Assembly: GCA_937899145.1 (NCBI GenBank)
Contig: CALBPW010000026.1
Coordinates: 1 to 8,444, forward strand
Source: an uncultured Bacteroidota bacterium
Lineage (GTDB): Bacteria; Bacteroidota; Bacteroidia; Bacteroidales; SZUA-534
Direction: 5' to 3'
Length of the DNA stretch: 8,444 bases
Shown: positions 1 to 7,609 of the stretch, piece by piece
Layout of the letters: each line of letters starts with the position of its first letter
How positions within the stretch are numbered: position 1 is the stretch's first letter
Translations under genes and position numbers: made by a program
The notes under the pieces: model-generated
Told to the model about the DNA's origin: nothing
Databases searched by the model: none
What the model saw: only the letters and a program-made list of their open reading frames with translations

Positions 1-545
1 ACGCACATGCAGCATGTTGGGTGAATGCGATTTATAGTGTCCCACTGAAGTTCAGGAATGCCGTTTCCGACGCGCGAGACACCCATTCCAACCTCGCGGC
101 AACCAAGAAAGTAAGCCAATCCAGCCATAAAGCGGCGGTCGATGGTTACCATTTCTTGCATAACATCGTCGCGTGTCAGGCCGGCTGTGGTGAACGATAG
201 GTATTCGTTGTAAGCTAAACGGTCGAGGTCGTTGTTGGTGAGAGCGAATGTTACAGGATTTCCCATTGTGCCTGAGGTGGTTACATAGTCGATAATGTCG
301 GCGCGATCAACGCAGAGGAAATCATCGTTGTGTAGTTGCAAATCGGCTTTGGTGGTAACAGGAATTTGCTGCAAATCTTCGATGGTTTGTATTTTGCTGA
401 TGTCAATGTTGTTTTCGGCAAACATTCGTTGGTAGAATTTTGAGTGTGCTTGCAAGTAAGCCAACGACTCGGCAAGCCGTGCCTCCTGAAAGGCTTTTAT
501 CTCGGCTGCTGATTTAAATTGAATTTGTGAGTCTTTTTTTATCAT
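1..545 (-). CDS. PaaK/LuxE-like adenylate-forming enzyme (phenylacetate-CoA ligase family), 3' part missing
   Basis: This is the N-terminal 181 residues of a protein that continues past the left edge. The start ATG is at 545-543. Residues 89-97 read TTSGTMGNP, the Ser/Thr/Gly-rich ATP-binding signature of adenylate-forming enzymes. The preceding helical stretch, with residues such as FYQRMF and the segment around IPVTTKADL (residues 61-69), is typical of the N-terminus of the phenylacetate-CoA ligase family. Members activate a carboxylic acid, often aromatic, as an acyl-adenylate and usually transfer it to CoA or another carrier. They act in the cytoplasm and are about 430 residues long, so more than half is missing, including the C-terminal lid. 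The substrate cannot be read from this fragment. It lies 45 bases downstream of the C45 acyltransferase gene on the same strand, so the two are probably cotranscribed. Family assignment is fairly sure; a true CoA ligase and a LuxE-type acyl-transfer relative are both possible. Confidence 0.82.
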   Translation of the reverse strand, partial: MIKKDSQIQFKSAAEIKAFQEARLAESLAYLQAHSKFYQRMFAENNIDISKIQTIEDLQQIPVTTKADLQLHNDDFLCVDRADIIDYVTTSGTMGNPVTFALTNNDLDRLAYNEYLSFTTAGLTRDDVMQEMVTIDRRFMAGLAYFLGCREVGMGVSRVGNGIPELQWDTINRIHPTCCMC

Positions 546-590
546 TTCAAATTGTGTTTAGTCAAATATCTTCAAAATCAAGCAGATGCC

Positions 591-2282
591 CTACCATGTT
601 ATTTCCCAACAATCGTCGAGCGTTTCAATTTTTTCTTTGATGCGCTCGCGGTCGGGGCGGCGTGGAATTACATTTTGTAAGGCGATTTGCCACTCGTTGT
701 AGGCTTGAAGGCTGTCGGAGCGGCTCATATAGTAATCGCCCAAAAATTCGTGTGTCGAAAAAAGATTAGGGTTTATTAGCTCAAAATTAAGTAGTTGAAG
801 GCTGTCGATTGTACCTCCTAATTGAAACGAATCGCGCAGAGCACGGTTCAGCTTCCGGTAGCGGATAATTCTTTCTATCTGCTTGTCTGACACTGTTTCA
901 TCACTTTCGATTCCGTTTTTAAGGCTACTAATATTGTCGTGAAAACTGATTTTTTCGCTGAAAATATCAGCTAAATTGTAGGCTACGTATGGGCCTGCCT
1001 GCCACGGCGATGTTGACACCCACATCATTAGTTTGTTGGCATTGAAAACCACAGAGTGATGACCAATAAATTGGTTTATAGCCATCTCGTTTCCCCAGCC
1101 CATCAGACTGTCTTTCAATCCTTTGTAATCGCGTAAAATGCTAACGGCTTTTTGCTCATCAATAGGGAATGAGCGGTTGAGCAACTCTTCAATTCTCATA
1201 TATCTGCCTTGACTGTCGGAGTTGCGGATATTCTCGATGTTGCGCTTGTCATTCTTGTAAATATCTGATTGAAAATGATTTGTGCTGATTATAAATGTAG
1301 TGTCACTATTGGCAATGCCCATGTGGTGTGGCGATTTTTCGATTATTGCAGCCTTCCCGTCAATGGCAGAACCGATTAATATTGATTCAGAGACAAATAC
1401 AGTGCGTTTTTTTGCTATTTCAATAGCCTCGTTGATGGTTGAAGCGTATTGCAGAATTTCGCGTGCAAGTATCGATATTGGTGTGGCTGAAGATGTCGGT
1501 ATTGAGGATTTTGCAGCATTGATGGTTACGGTCAATCCTTTTTCGTTCATGCCCGATAGCACGCCCATCATTGCAGGCCAACTGACCGATGCGAATTTGT
1601 AACCGTCTGATGGAAAGCAAAATGCAATTATTTTATTGCGTGCGAAATCGTCGCCCATGTAAAAATCGAAATTACGGCCAACAAACAAGTCGCAATCCTT
1701 GCTGCTGTTGCTCCAAGTGGCAAACGAGCTGCAACCAACCAGCATATAATCTTGCATGGCGTGTCCAATGTCGTGGGCTGAATGGAAGTTCATTTGTCGC
1801 TCGTAAGGTTCGCAGACAAAGTTAAAATCGCTTGAGCAAGAGAGCGATACGCCGTAAATCTCGTGCCGGTATTCCTCATCAATATATTTACCAAGTGAAT
1901 GGTTGAAAATGAGCGCAAGGCGGCGCAGAAAGTTGATGTATCGCTCTGATGGCACCATTAGCCGCAGTTGGTCAACAAAGCATTGTTCTTGCTCGTAGAT
2001 GAGGTCTTTGGCCAGCCGGCCGTAGCCTTCGCCACGGTTGAATGGTGTGCCGCAAAGTTTCACTTCCCAAAGTCCGTTGCTGCCAAGGCGTAATGTGTCG
2101 TCGGCAAAAATGCGGTAACCGTTGGTGTCGATAACCGAAAACTCAGCGCGCGGCTGCAATCCAACGGGCTTTTTCATATCGCTCGTAAGGTACAGATAGA
2201 GCAAAATCAGCACTGGCATAAGCGCCACAATTAGCACAAAAAGCAAGATTATGCCCAATGTTTTAAAGATTCGTTTTAGCAT
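591..2282 (-). CDS. Membrane-anchored C45/AAT-family N-terminal-nucleophile acyltransferase or hydrolase
   Basis: A 563-residue protein related to peptidase family C45 (acyl-CoA:6-aminopenicillanate acyltransferase-like). These enzymes are made as precursors that cut themselves before a cysteine, which becomes the N-terminal nucleophile for breaking or transferring an amide or thioester acyl group. The probable nucleophile is Cys184 in VGCSSFA, preceded by the family-like HDIGHAMQD segment. Other family-like motifs are GTPFNRGEGYGRL (78-90), GRNFDF (202-207), GMNEKGL (244-250), TNH (334-336) and the WVSTSPWQAGPY segment near 421-432. Residues 5-34 form a strongly hydrophobic segment after a basic MLKRIFK start, so the catalytic part should face the periplasm, anchored or exported. 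Residues from about 480 to 563 form a charged helical tail, possibly TPR-like. An in-frame ATG at 2384 would add 34 residues. I chose 2282 because the hydrophobic segment then sits at the N-terminus and a promoter-like TATATTTG lies just upstream. The family is fairly secure; the substrate is unknown, and penicillin chemistry should not be assumed. Confidence 0.85.
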   Translation of the reverse strand: MLKRIFKTLGIILLFVLIVALMPVLILLYLYLTSDMKKPVGLQPRAEFSVIDTNGYRIFADDTLRLGSNGLWEVKLCGTPFNRGEGYGRLAKDLIYEQEQCFVDQLRLMVPSERYINFLRRLALIFNHSLGKYIDEEYRHEIYGVSLSCSSDFNFVCEPYERQMNFHSAHDIGHAMQDYMLVGCSSFATWSNSSKDCDLFVGRNFDFYMGDDFARNKIIAFCFPSDGYKFASVSWPAMMGVLSGMNEKGLTVTINAAKSSIPTSSATPISILAREILQYASTINEAIEIAKKRTVFVSESILIGSAIDGKAAIIEKSPHHMGIANSDTTFIISTNHFQSDIYKNDKRNIENIRNSDSQGRYMRIEELLNRSFPIDEQKAVSILRDYKGLKDSLMGWGNEMAINQFIGHHSVVFNANKLMMWVSTSPWQAGPYVAYNLADIFSEKISFHDNISSLKNGIESDETVSDKQIERIIRYRKLNRALRDSFQLGGTIDSLQLLNFELINPNLFSTHEFLGDYYMSRSDSLQAYNEWQIALQNVIPRRPDRERIKEKIETLDDCWEITW

Positions 2283-2302
2283 TTTTGGTTTGAAAAAACA
2301 GC

Positions 2303-2310
2303 CAAATATA
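2303..2310 (-). promoter_or_regulatory. Candidate -7 promoter element for the C45 acyltransferase operon
   Basis: Read on the minus strand the bases are TATATTTG, a full match to the Bacteroidetes -7 consensus TAnnTTTG. Transcription from here would start roughly 20 bases before the ATG at 2282, giving a short leader. No good TTTG element sits 19-21 bases further upstream, and the region is very AT-rich, so the match could be chance. Confidence 0.4.
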
Positions 2311-2319
2311 AAATATTTG
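2303..2319. repeat. Perfect 7-bp inverted repeat with 3-bp spacer, possible operator
   Basis: The bases CAAATAT-AAA-ATATTTG form a perfect dyad of 7-base arms. The left arm overlaps the candidate -7 box of the minus-strand operon, and the right arm contains AATATTTG, one base off a plus-strand -7 box. A bound regulator could cover the promoter, or the site could be read in both directions. The composition is simple A/T, so chance is a real alternative. Confidence 0.35.
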
Positions 2320-2345
2320 ATGAATTGAAGAATCGAAGTGTTGGT

Positions 2346-2359
2346 AAATTGAAAATTGA
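2346..2359. repeat. Two tandem copies of AAATTGA
   Basis: Two exact head-to-tail copies of the heptamer AAATTGA occupy these bases, inside a longer tract with further ATTGAA words (around 2323-2328). It is probably low-complexity spacer DNA; no function is implied. Confidence 0.4.
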
Positions 2360-2534
2360 AAAATCTTTCTATTTTTAAAATCAAATTGTTGCAAGGTTGC
2401 GATTAAAAATTTGAATGCTGAACTGAAAAATGTTTTTGCAATGACCGGGTCCGACAAACTATTTGAGTTTATTGATTAAAAAATCTGACTATGAGAAAAT
2501 TCTTGGCGTAAAAAGACAGATAAACTGTAAAATG

Positions 2535-2566
2535 CTTGAACGTCAAAAATCAAATCGTTATTTTAG
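2535..2566 (+). promoter_or_regulatory. Candidate Bacteroidetes-type promoter of the HTCS gene
   Basis: CTTG at 2535-2538 and TATTTTAG at 2559-2566 are separated by 20 bases. This resembles the TTTG / TAnnTTTG promoter with one mismatch in each box. Transcription would begin near 2572-2575, giving a leader of about a dozen bases before the ATG at 2586. If correct, the in-frame starts upstream (TTG at 2463, ATG at 2532) lie outside the message. Confidence 0.42.
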
Positions 2567-2585
2567 CCAAACAAAACACACATTT

Positions 2586-5500
2586 ATGAGAATAGCAAGT
2601 ACACTTTTTTTTGCGCTGGTATCAATTTATGCTGCAGCGCAAAACATCTCTAACAACTTCACTTATCGTCATTTAACCACTTCCGAAGGGTTGTCGAACA
2701 GCAATGTGAATTGCATTGCGCAAGATAGTTATGGATTTGTTTGGATTGGCACCAATAATGGGCTCAACCGCTACGACGGCTACGCCGTAACAAGTTATTT
2801 TAGCGACGCCAACGATGGTTGCCACCTGTTGAGCGACGAAATTTTGGCGCTATTTATCGATTCGCGCAACCAAATATGGGTTGGTACAACGCTTGGTTGC
2901 TACATCTACAATCCTGCGCTCGACGATTTTCAACTTGTGCGTGTCGACACCTCTAATTTTGTCAATTCAACAAAGCCGACTAATTCAATTGCTGAAGATT
3001 ACGACGGCACAATTTGGATAGCGACGGCAGGTTATGGCGTTGTTCACTATTGGCCAGAAACAGGCAAATCGAAAAACTACTATGCCGAACTTGGCGGAAG
3101 ACAAGCATTGCTCAATCAAGAGATTTTCTCGCTTTTCGTTGATATTAGCGGCAACCTATGGATTGGCATGGGTGGCGGTGATGTTAAAGTTAAAATCCGT
3201 GGTTCGGAAAAATTTATTTCGCTTAGTGAGTACATCGGTTTCGATTTGAATATTCAAACTGATATCATCAGCATTTTTCAAGACTCGCACGGCATTGTAT
3301 ATATTGGCACACGCGGAAATGGATTGTTTACAATAAATGCCGACATGCGCTCGTCGCACCAACATCAGTTTGGCAAAGACGCAAGCAATTCCACATCGGA
3401 ACATATTCACAAAGTTATCGAAGACCATAATGGAAATATCTGGATCACAACAAGTAACAACGGACTTGTTTTTTCGTCGGATAATTTGAAAACATTTACG
3501 GCGATAAGCGAGAACAGATTATTGAACAATAATATAAGATACGTTTTTGAAGATAGGCAAAATAATATTTGGTCGTCGTCGTTTCATGCGGGTATAAATC
3601 TGTTTATCAATCAAAAACCACTATTTAGCGTCTATCCGCAAATCAACATTCAAGGTTCGGAGGGCAACACGGTAACAAGCATTGCTGCCGACGCACAAGG
3701 TAATTTGTGGATTGGAACTGATGGTGGCGGTTTGAAGTTTATAAGCAGCGATAAATCTCATTTTGAAGAATTTACAATCAATCGGACTGGTCGCATACGG
3801 ATAAACGACATGGCAGTAATGAGTGTTTTGGTTGATAGCCGAAACAATCTTTGGATAGGAACCTTTAAAGACGGATTGATAAAAGTAAACCTTCAAACGT
3901 ATGCCCGCACTCATTTTAGAGCCAATGGAAATCCAAAATCCATACAAGACAATTATGTAATGTCGATAGCGGAAGACCGCAATGGCGACATTTGGATAGG
4001 AACCAACGGTCATGGAATTGCTCGCTACGATAGTGAGACTGACGCGTTTGTTAATTATCAGTATTCGCCTGATGTGGCGGACAACCAGCTTGTCAACAAC
4101 TGGATAAGCAGCATTTACTGCGATTTCAACAACAATATATGGGTTGCAACCACTTGGGGCGTCAGCAAACTTGACAACCAGCGTAAGAATTTCACCAATT
4201 ATATGCACATTGACAGTGTCGCAAACTCGTTGAGTTCCAATATAGTAACTTGCATAGCGCAAACTCACGACAGCACCATCTGGATAGGAACTCGCACAGG
4301 ACTTAACGTGTTACAACCCGATGGCACTTTTAAAATATTGACCACGGCTAACGGCTTGCCGGGCAATATGATCAGCAGCATTGAAGAAGACGACAGGGGC
4401 GAGTTGTGGATAAGTACAAACCGCGGTATTTGCTGTCTGTCGCCTTCAACCGGCGACACCTTCACATACACTACCGACGACGGACTATCAAGCAATGAAT
4501 TTTTCCGCAACGCATCGTTTAAAAATGCTGATGGCGAAATGTTTTTTGGCTCAACCAATGGTTTAAACTCGTTCTTCCCTGATAATGTTGGCATTAAACT
4601 GCCCGCTGTTCAGCCGGTTATAACCGGATTTTCAATCTTCAACAAACCATTGCGCGCAGGTCAGGAACATAATGGTAAAATACTGTTAAACAAACCAATA
4701 TGGGACACAGATACCATCACCTTAAACTATTCCGACAATAGTTTCTCGTTCGAGTTTTCCAGTGTCGATTTTATTTCAGCCGAAAACACCATCTATCAAT
4801 ATATGATGGAAGGTTTTGATAACGAATGGATTACAGCGAATGCACGCCAACGCGTAGTAACTTACACCAATTTAAAATACGGCAACTACATATTTAAAGT
4901 TCGCGCATCAAACTCAGGTCGCGATTGGACTGACAACGCAAAATCTATCTGTTTGATAATCAAACCTCCATTCTATCGCACTTGGTGGGCATACCTAATT
5001 TACTATATTGCGATGGTTCTTATCCTGATTTTCAGCTGGATAACTACTTTCCGCCGGATTCATATAAAAAACGAACTGCACATTGCACAACTGCAAAAAG
5101 ACCAAACAGAGGCACTTACGCAATCGAAATTGCAATTTTTCACCAATATCTCGCACGAGTTTCGCACACCAATAACACTGATTGTTGGTCCGCTCGAAAA
5201 GATGCTTGCCACAGGACAACTCAACGGACATCAGCAGCAGACGTTGAGTGTAGTGCTAAAAAACGCACACCGGTTGTTGCAACTTGTAAATCAAATTATG
5301 GATTTGCGCAAAGTTGAGAATAACAAGATGCAACTGCATGTCGAACATTCCAATTTAGGAAAATTCCTCGCCGACATTACCGACTCGTTCAACGATTATG
5401 CCGTTTCAAAAGGCGTCAAATTAAATTTTGAAAATCGCACAACCGACAGCGTCACTTGGTTCGACCCCGATAAAATCGACAAAGTGATGTTCAACTTGCT

Positions 5501-6695
5501 GTCTAACGCGTTTAAATTCACACCACAATATGGCAGTATAAATGTAGTGCTGAGCCGCGCGCTCGACAAATTTGAAATAACCGTTGCCGACACCGGCAAA
5601 GGCATTCCGGCCGCCGACCTCGACCGCATTTTCGAGCGGTTTTATCAGGTTGAAAGCAGTGCTAACTTGCAACGCACAGGCACTGGCGTTGGTTTGGCAC
5701 TTGCAAAAGGATTGGTTGAGTCGCATCATGGTAGCATTAGCGTAATGTCGGAACTTGGCAAGGGCACCATATTTACAATTCTTATCCCGGCCGACGAATT
5801 GGCTTATACCGAAGCCGAACGTGCCAATAGTCAGGATGAAACGCAAATCCAACCTAAAACAGAACCACTTAAGCCGATTGTCGAAAACGATACAATCCAA
5901 ACCGAAGTTACCGAAAACGATTTAGACCCCAACAAAAAGACAGTGCTTATTGTTGAAGATAATTACGATTTGCGGCAATACATAAAATCGGAGTTAGAGG
6001 CCGATTACAATATTGTCGAAGCTGCCAACGGCCTTGAAGGATTGCACAAAAGTCTGCAACTATTGCCAGATGTGGTTGTAAGCGATGTAATGATGCCGGA
6101 AATGGATGGATTGCAAATGTGTCAAGAGTTGAAGCAAAACATTGTAACTAACCATATACCAGTTATTTTGCTAACGGCGCGTTCGTCAATCGAGCACCGC
6201 ATTGAAGGCCTTGAACATGGCGCCGACTCCTACATTCCAAAACCGTTTAACACTGAACATCTGCAAGTTAGAATCAGAAAGCTGATTGAAATTCGCGAAA
6301 TCCTTTATCGCAAATATTCAAATTCACTGTCAAATGCCGATGGCGAAATATCTGAAATTCAGATTGACGATCCCTTCTTGCGGAAAGTGTCGGACTACAT
6401 CTACAAAAATATAGATAATGCTGAACTTAGCATCGAAACAATGAGCCAAGACCTTTGCATCAGTCGTGGGCACTTGCATAAAAAGCTGAAAATGATGGTG
6501 AATATGAGTCCAAGCGAATATTTGCGTGTTATCCGCCTTAACGAGGCTGTTAAATTATTTGCCAAAAAGCAATACAACATCTCCGAGGTGGCTTATATGG
6601 TAGGTTTCAACTCGCCATCGTACTTTACAAACTGCTTCAAAACCCACTTCGGCATTTCGCCAACTGAGTATGTCGATAAGATGAATAAAAGCTGA
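2586..6695 (+). CDS. Hybrid two-component system sensor/regulator (HTCS), full length
   Basis: A 1369-residue protein that combines a sensor kinase, a response regulator and a transcription factor in one chain. Domains in order: signal peptide (about 1-18, ending AAA); fourteen Reg_prop-type blades with WIGT-like motifs to about residue 664, fitting two seven-bladed propellers; Y_Y_Y domain (about 704-791); one transmembrane helix (about 797-822); HisKA with the phosphorylated His857 in SHEFRTP; HATPase with N970/N974, DTGKGIP from Asp1002 and GTGVGL at 1032-1037; receiver with acidic Asp1125, phosphoacceptor Asp1167, Thr1197 and Lys1219; AraC-type DNA-binding domain (about 1271-1365) with two helix-turn-helix units. 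All key residues are present, so it should be functional. HTCS proteins usually bind a breakdown product of a glycan in the periplasm and switch on a polysaccharide utilisation locus; the ligand here cannot be told. An in-frame TTG at 2463 would add 41 residues, but the ATG at 2586 begins exactly at the signal peptide. Confidence 0.97.
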   Translation: MRIASTLFFALVSIYAAAQNISNNFTYRHLTTSEGLSNSNVNCIAQDSYGFVWIGTNNGLNRYDGYAVTSYFSDANDGCHLLSDEILALFIDSRNQIWVGTTLGCYIYNPALDDFQLVRVDTSNFVNSTKPTNSIAEDYDGTIWIATAGYGVVHYWPETGKSKNYYAELGGRQALLNQEIFSLFVDISGNLWIGMGGGDVKVKIRGSEKFISLSEYIGFDLNIQTDIISIFQDSHGIVYIGTRGNGLFTINADMRSSHQHQFGKDASNSTSEHIHKVIEDHNGNIWITTSNNGLVFSSDNLKTFTAISENRLLNNNIRYVFEDRQNNIWSSSFHAGINLFINQKPLFSVYPQINIQGSEGNTVTSIAADAQGNLWIGTDGGGLKFISSDKSHFEEFTINRTGRIRINDMAVMSVLVDSRNNLWIGTFKDGLIKVNLQTYARTHFRANGNPKSIQDNYVMSIAEDRNGDIWIGTNGHGIARYDSETDAFVNYQYSPDVADNQLVNNWISSIYCDFNNNIWVATTWGVSKLDNQRKNFTNYMHIDSVANSLSSNIVTCIAQTHDSTIWIGTRTGLNVLQPDGTFKILTTANGLPGNMISSIEEDDRGELWISTNRGICCLSPSTGDTFTYTTDDGLSSNEFFRNASFKNADGEMFFGSTNGLNSFFPDNVGIKLPAVQPVITGFSIFNKPLRAGQEHNGKILLNKPIWDTDTITLNYSDNSFSFEFSSVDFISAENTIYQYMMEGFDNEWITANARQRVVTYTNLKYGNYIFKVRASNSGRDWTDNAKSICLIIKPPFYRTWWAYLIYYIAMVLILIFSWITTFRRIHIKNELHIAQLQKDQTEALTQSKLQFFTNISHEFRTPITLIVGPLEKMLATGQLNGHQQQTLSVVLKNAHRLLQLVNQIMDLRKVENNKMQLHVEHSNLGKFLADITDSFNDYAVSKGVKLNFENRTTDSVTWFDPDKIDKVMFNLLSNAFKFTPQYGSINVVLSRALDKFEITVADTGKGIPAADLDRIFERFYQVESSANLQRTGTGVGLALAKGLVESHHGSISVMSELGKGTIFTILIPADELAYTEAERANSQDETQIQPKTEPLKPIVENDTIQTEVTENDLDPNKKTVLIVEDNYDLRQYIKSELEADYNIVEAANGLEGLHKSLQLLPDVVVSDVMMPEMDGLQMCQELKQNIVTNHIPVILLTARSSIEHRIEGLEHGADSYIPKPFNTEHLQVRIRKLIEIREILYRKYSNSLSNADGEISEIQIDDPFLRKVSDYIYKNIDNAELSIETMSQDLCISRGHLHKKLKMMVNMSPSEYLRVIRLNEAVKLFAKKQYNISEVAYMVGFNSPSYFTNCFKTHFGISPTEYVDKMNKS

Positions 6696-6854
6696 AAAAT
6701 AAGGTAGAGAGAGTTTAGAAGGTGAGGGCCTGATGTTTTGAAATTTGGTTTTTATCGGGTTTAACAGGTAGAGAAAATTGACGCGCAGTTCGGTTGTTTG
6801 AAGTCTGTTGTCTGTTTGTCTATTTATTTCTACTTTTGCACAAACAAAAAAAAG
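6696..6854. other. Spacer between the HTCS gene and kdsB
   Basis: These 159 bases separate two plus-strand genes. I find no strong hairpin followed by a T-run, so no intrinsic terminator can be named for the HTCS gene. The nonamer AGGTAGAGA occurs twice (6702-6710 and 6766-6774). The last third holds the kdsB promoter candidate, so kdsB need not depend on read-through from the HTCS gene. Confidence 0.5.
6807..6838 (+). promoter_or_regulatory. Candidate Bacteroidetes-type promoter of the kdsB-purD operon
   Basis: GTTG at 6807-6810 and TACTTTTG at 6831-6838 are 20 bases apart. The second box matches TAnnTTTG perfectly and the first differs from TTTG by one base. A transcript would start near 6843-6846, about ten bases before the kdsB ATG. 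The leader between them is almost pure A and C, with no clear Shine-Dalgarno sequence, as is common in this phylum. This is the best promoter match in the window. Confidence 0.6.
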
Positions 6855-7607
6855 ATGGTTGTTTTAGGAATTATTCCGGCACGGTACGCCTCATCTCGGT
6901 TTCCGGGCAAGCCGTTGGCCGACATCAACGGCAAGTACATGGTTCAGCGCGTTTTTGAACAGGCCGGCAAGGCTTTGCAACATGTTGTTGTTGCTACCGA
7001 CGACAAGCGCATTTACGATGCTGTACTCTCGTTTGGCGGTAAGGTTGTGATGACATCTGACAGGCACCCCAGTGGCACCGACCGTTGCGCAGAAGCAGTA
7101 CAAAACTACGAACGCGCTTACAACCAACAAGTTGATGTGGTCGTCAATATTCAAGGCGATGAACCTTTTATTGCCGAAAAGCAGATAAACCTGCTTGCAA
7201 GCCTTTTTGAAAAACCCGAAGTACAGATTGCAACACTTATCAAACCAATCGATAACGAACAAACGCTCTTCAACCCCAACAAACCAAAAGTAGTGGTTGA
7301 TAAAAACGGACGCGCGCTACTTTTCAGCCGGCAAACAATTCCACACATTCGTGGTTGTGAGCCAAGCGGGTGGTTGCATAAATTTCCATTTTATCAGCAT
7401 ATCGGAATGTATGGCTACCGGAAAGATGTACTACTTGAAATTACAAAACTCGAAAAAAGTAGTCTTGAATCGGCCGAATCGCTTGAACAACTGCGCTGGC
7501 TCGAAAACGGCTACACCATACAAACAGCCACCACCACCGACGAAGGCTTGTCTGTTGACACGCCCGACGACCTTGAACAAATTCTTGAACTTTTCAAAAA
7601 CAGATAA
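6855..7607 (+). CDS. kdsB: 3-deoxy-manno-octulosonate cytidylyltransferase (CMP-Kdo synthetase)
   Basis: A 250-residue cytoplasmic enzyme that joins Kdo to CTP, giving CMP-Kdo and pyrophosphate. CMP-Kdo is the activated sugar used to build the inner core of lipopolysaccharide. The length equals the usual family length. Visible signatures are IIPARYASSRFPGKPL (6-21, nucleotide-binding loop), VVATDD (45-50), TSDRHPSGTDR (67-77), NIQGDEPF (98-105, with the metal-site region around Asp102), QHIGMYGYR (181-189), ESLEQLRWLENG (208-219) and SVDTPDDL (233-240, with Asp235 as the second likely metal ligand). An in-frame start at 6798 would add 19 residues, but it lies upstream of the promoter candidate, and the family N-terminus begins at MVVLGIIPAR, so 6855 is preferred. 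The purD start follows two bases after the stop, so the pair is probably one transcript. Confidence 0.97.
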   Translation: MVVLGIIPARYASSRFPGKPLADINGKYMVQRVFEQAGKALQHVVVATDDKRIYDAVLSFGGKVVMTSDRHPSGTDRCAEAVQNYERAYNQQVDVVVNIQGDEPFIAEKQINLLASLFEKPEVQIATLIKPIDNEQTLFNPNKPKVVVDKNGRALLFSRQTIPHIRGCEPSGWLHKFPFYQHIGMYGYRKDVLLEITKLEKSSLESAESLEQLRWLENGYTIQTATTTDEGLSVDTPDDLEQILELFKNR

Positions 7608-7609
7608 CA

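Larger units (their letters stand above)
2283..2585. other. Divergent intergenic control region (303 bp)
   Basis: This AT-rich stretch separates the start codons of the minus-strand C45 gene and the plus-strand HTCS gene, so it should hold both promoters. It contains the dyad at 2303-2319, a short tandem AAATTGA tract at 2346-2359, a nine-base direct repeat GATTAAAAA (2401-2409 and 2474-2482), a near repeat AACTGAAAAATG/AACTGTAAAATG (2421-2432 and 2523-2534), and a promoter-like pair at 2535-2566. I see no convincing gene, RNA structure or terminator in it. Open frames crossing it in either direction have low-complexity sequence. Confidence 0.6.

Noticed and set aside
281..475. 64-codon minus-strand frame overlapping the PaaK-like gene
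   Set aside because: It lies in another frame of the same strand as a protein with a clear adenylation signature.
2283..2384. 34-residue N-terminal extension of the C45 protein starting at 2384
   Set aside because: It is low-complexity, hydrophobic/aromatic translation of AT-rich spacer, lies upstream of the promoter candidate, and would precede an already complete membrane anchor.
2442..2450. Short GACC-G-GGTC palindrome in the divergent region
   Set aside because: Arms are only four bases and no T-run follows; too weak to call a terminator or operator.
2263..2457. 64-codon minus-strand open frame across the divergent spacer
   Set aside because: Composition is that of AT-rich non-coding DNA and it overlaps the start of the C45 gene in another frame.
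3621..4268. 215-codon open frame on the minus strand inside the HTCS propeller region
   Set aside because: It is antisense to an intact, motif-rich gene and its product shows no recognisable family; the repeated blade codons explain the open frame.
3000..4600. Regularly spaced repeats resembling a repeat array
   Set aside because: These are the coding repeats of propeller blades (W-I-G-T type motifs), variable in sequence and spacing, not a CRISPR array or DNA repeat.
5421..5900. 159-codon minus-strand open frame inside the HTCS kinase region
   Set aside because: Antisense shadow of the HATPase-coding sequence, with no start context or recognisable domain.
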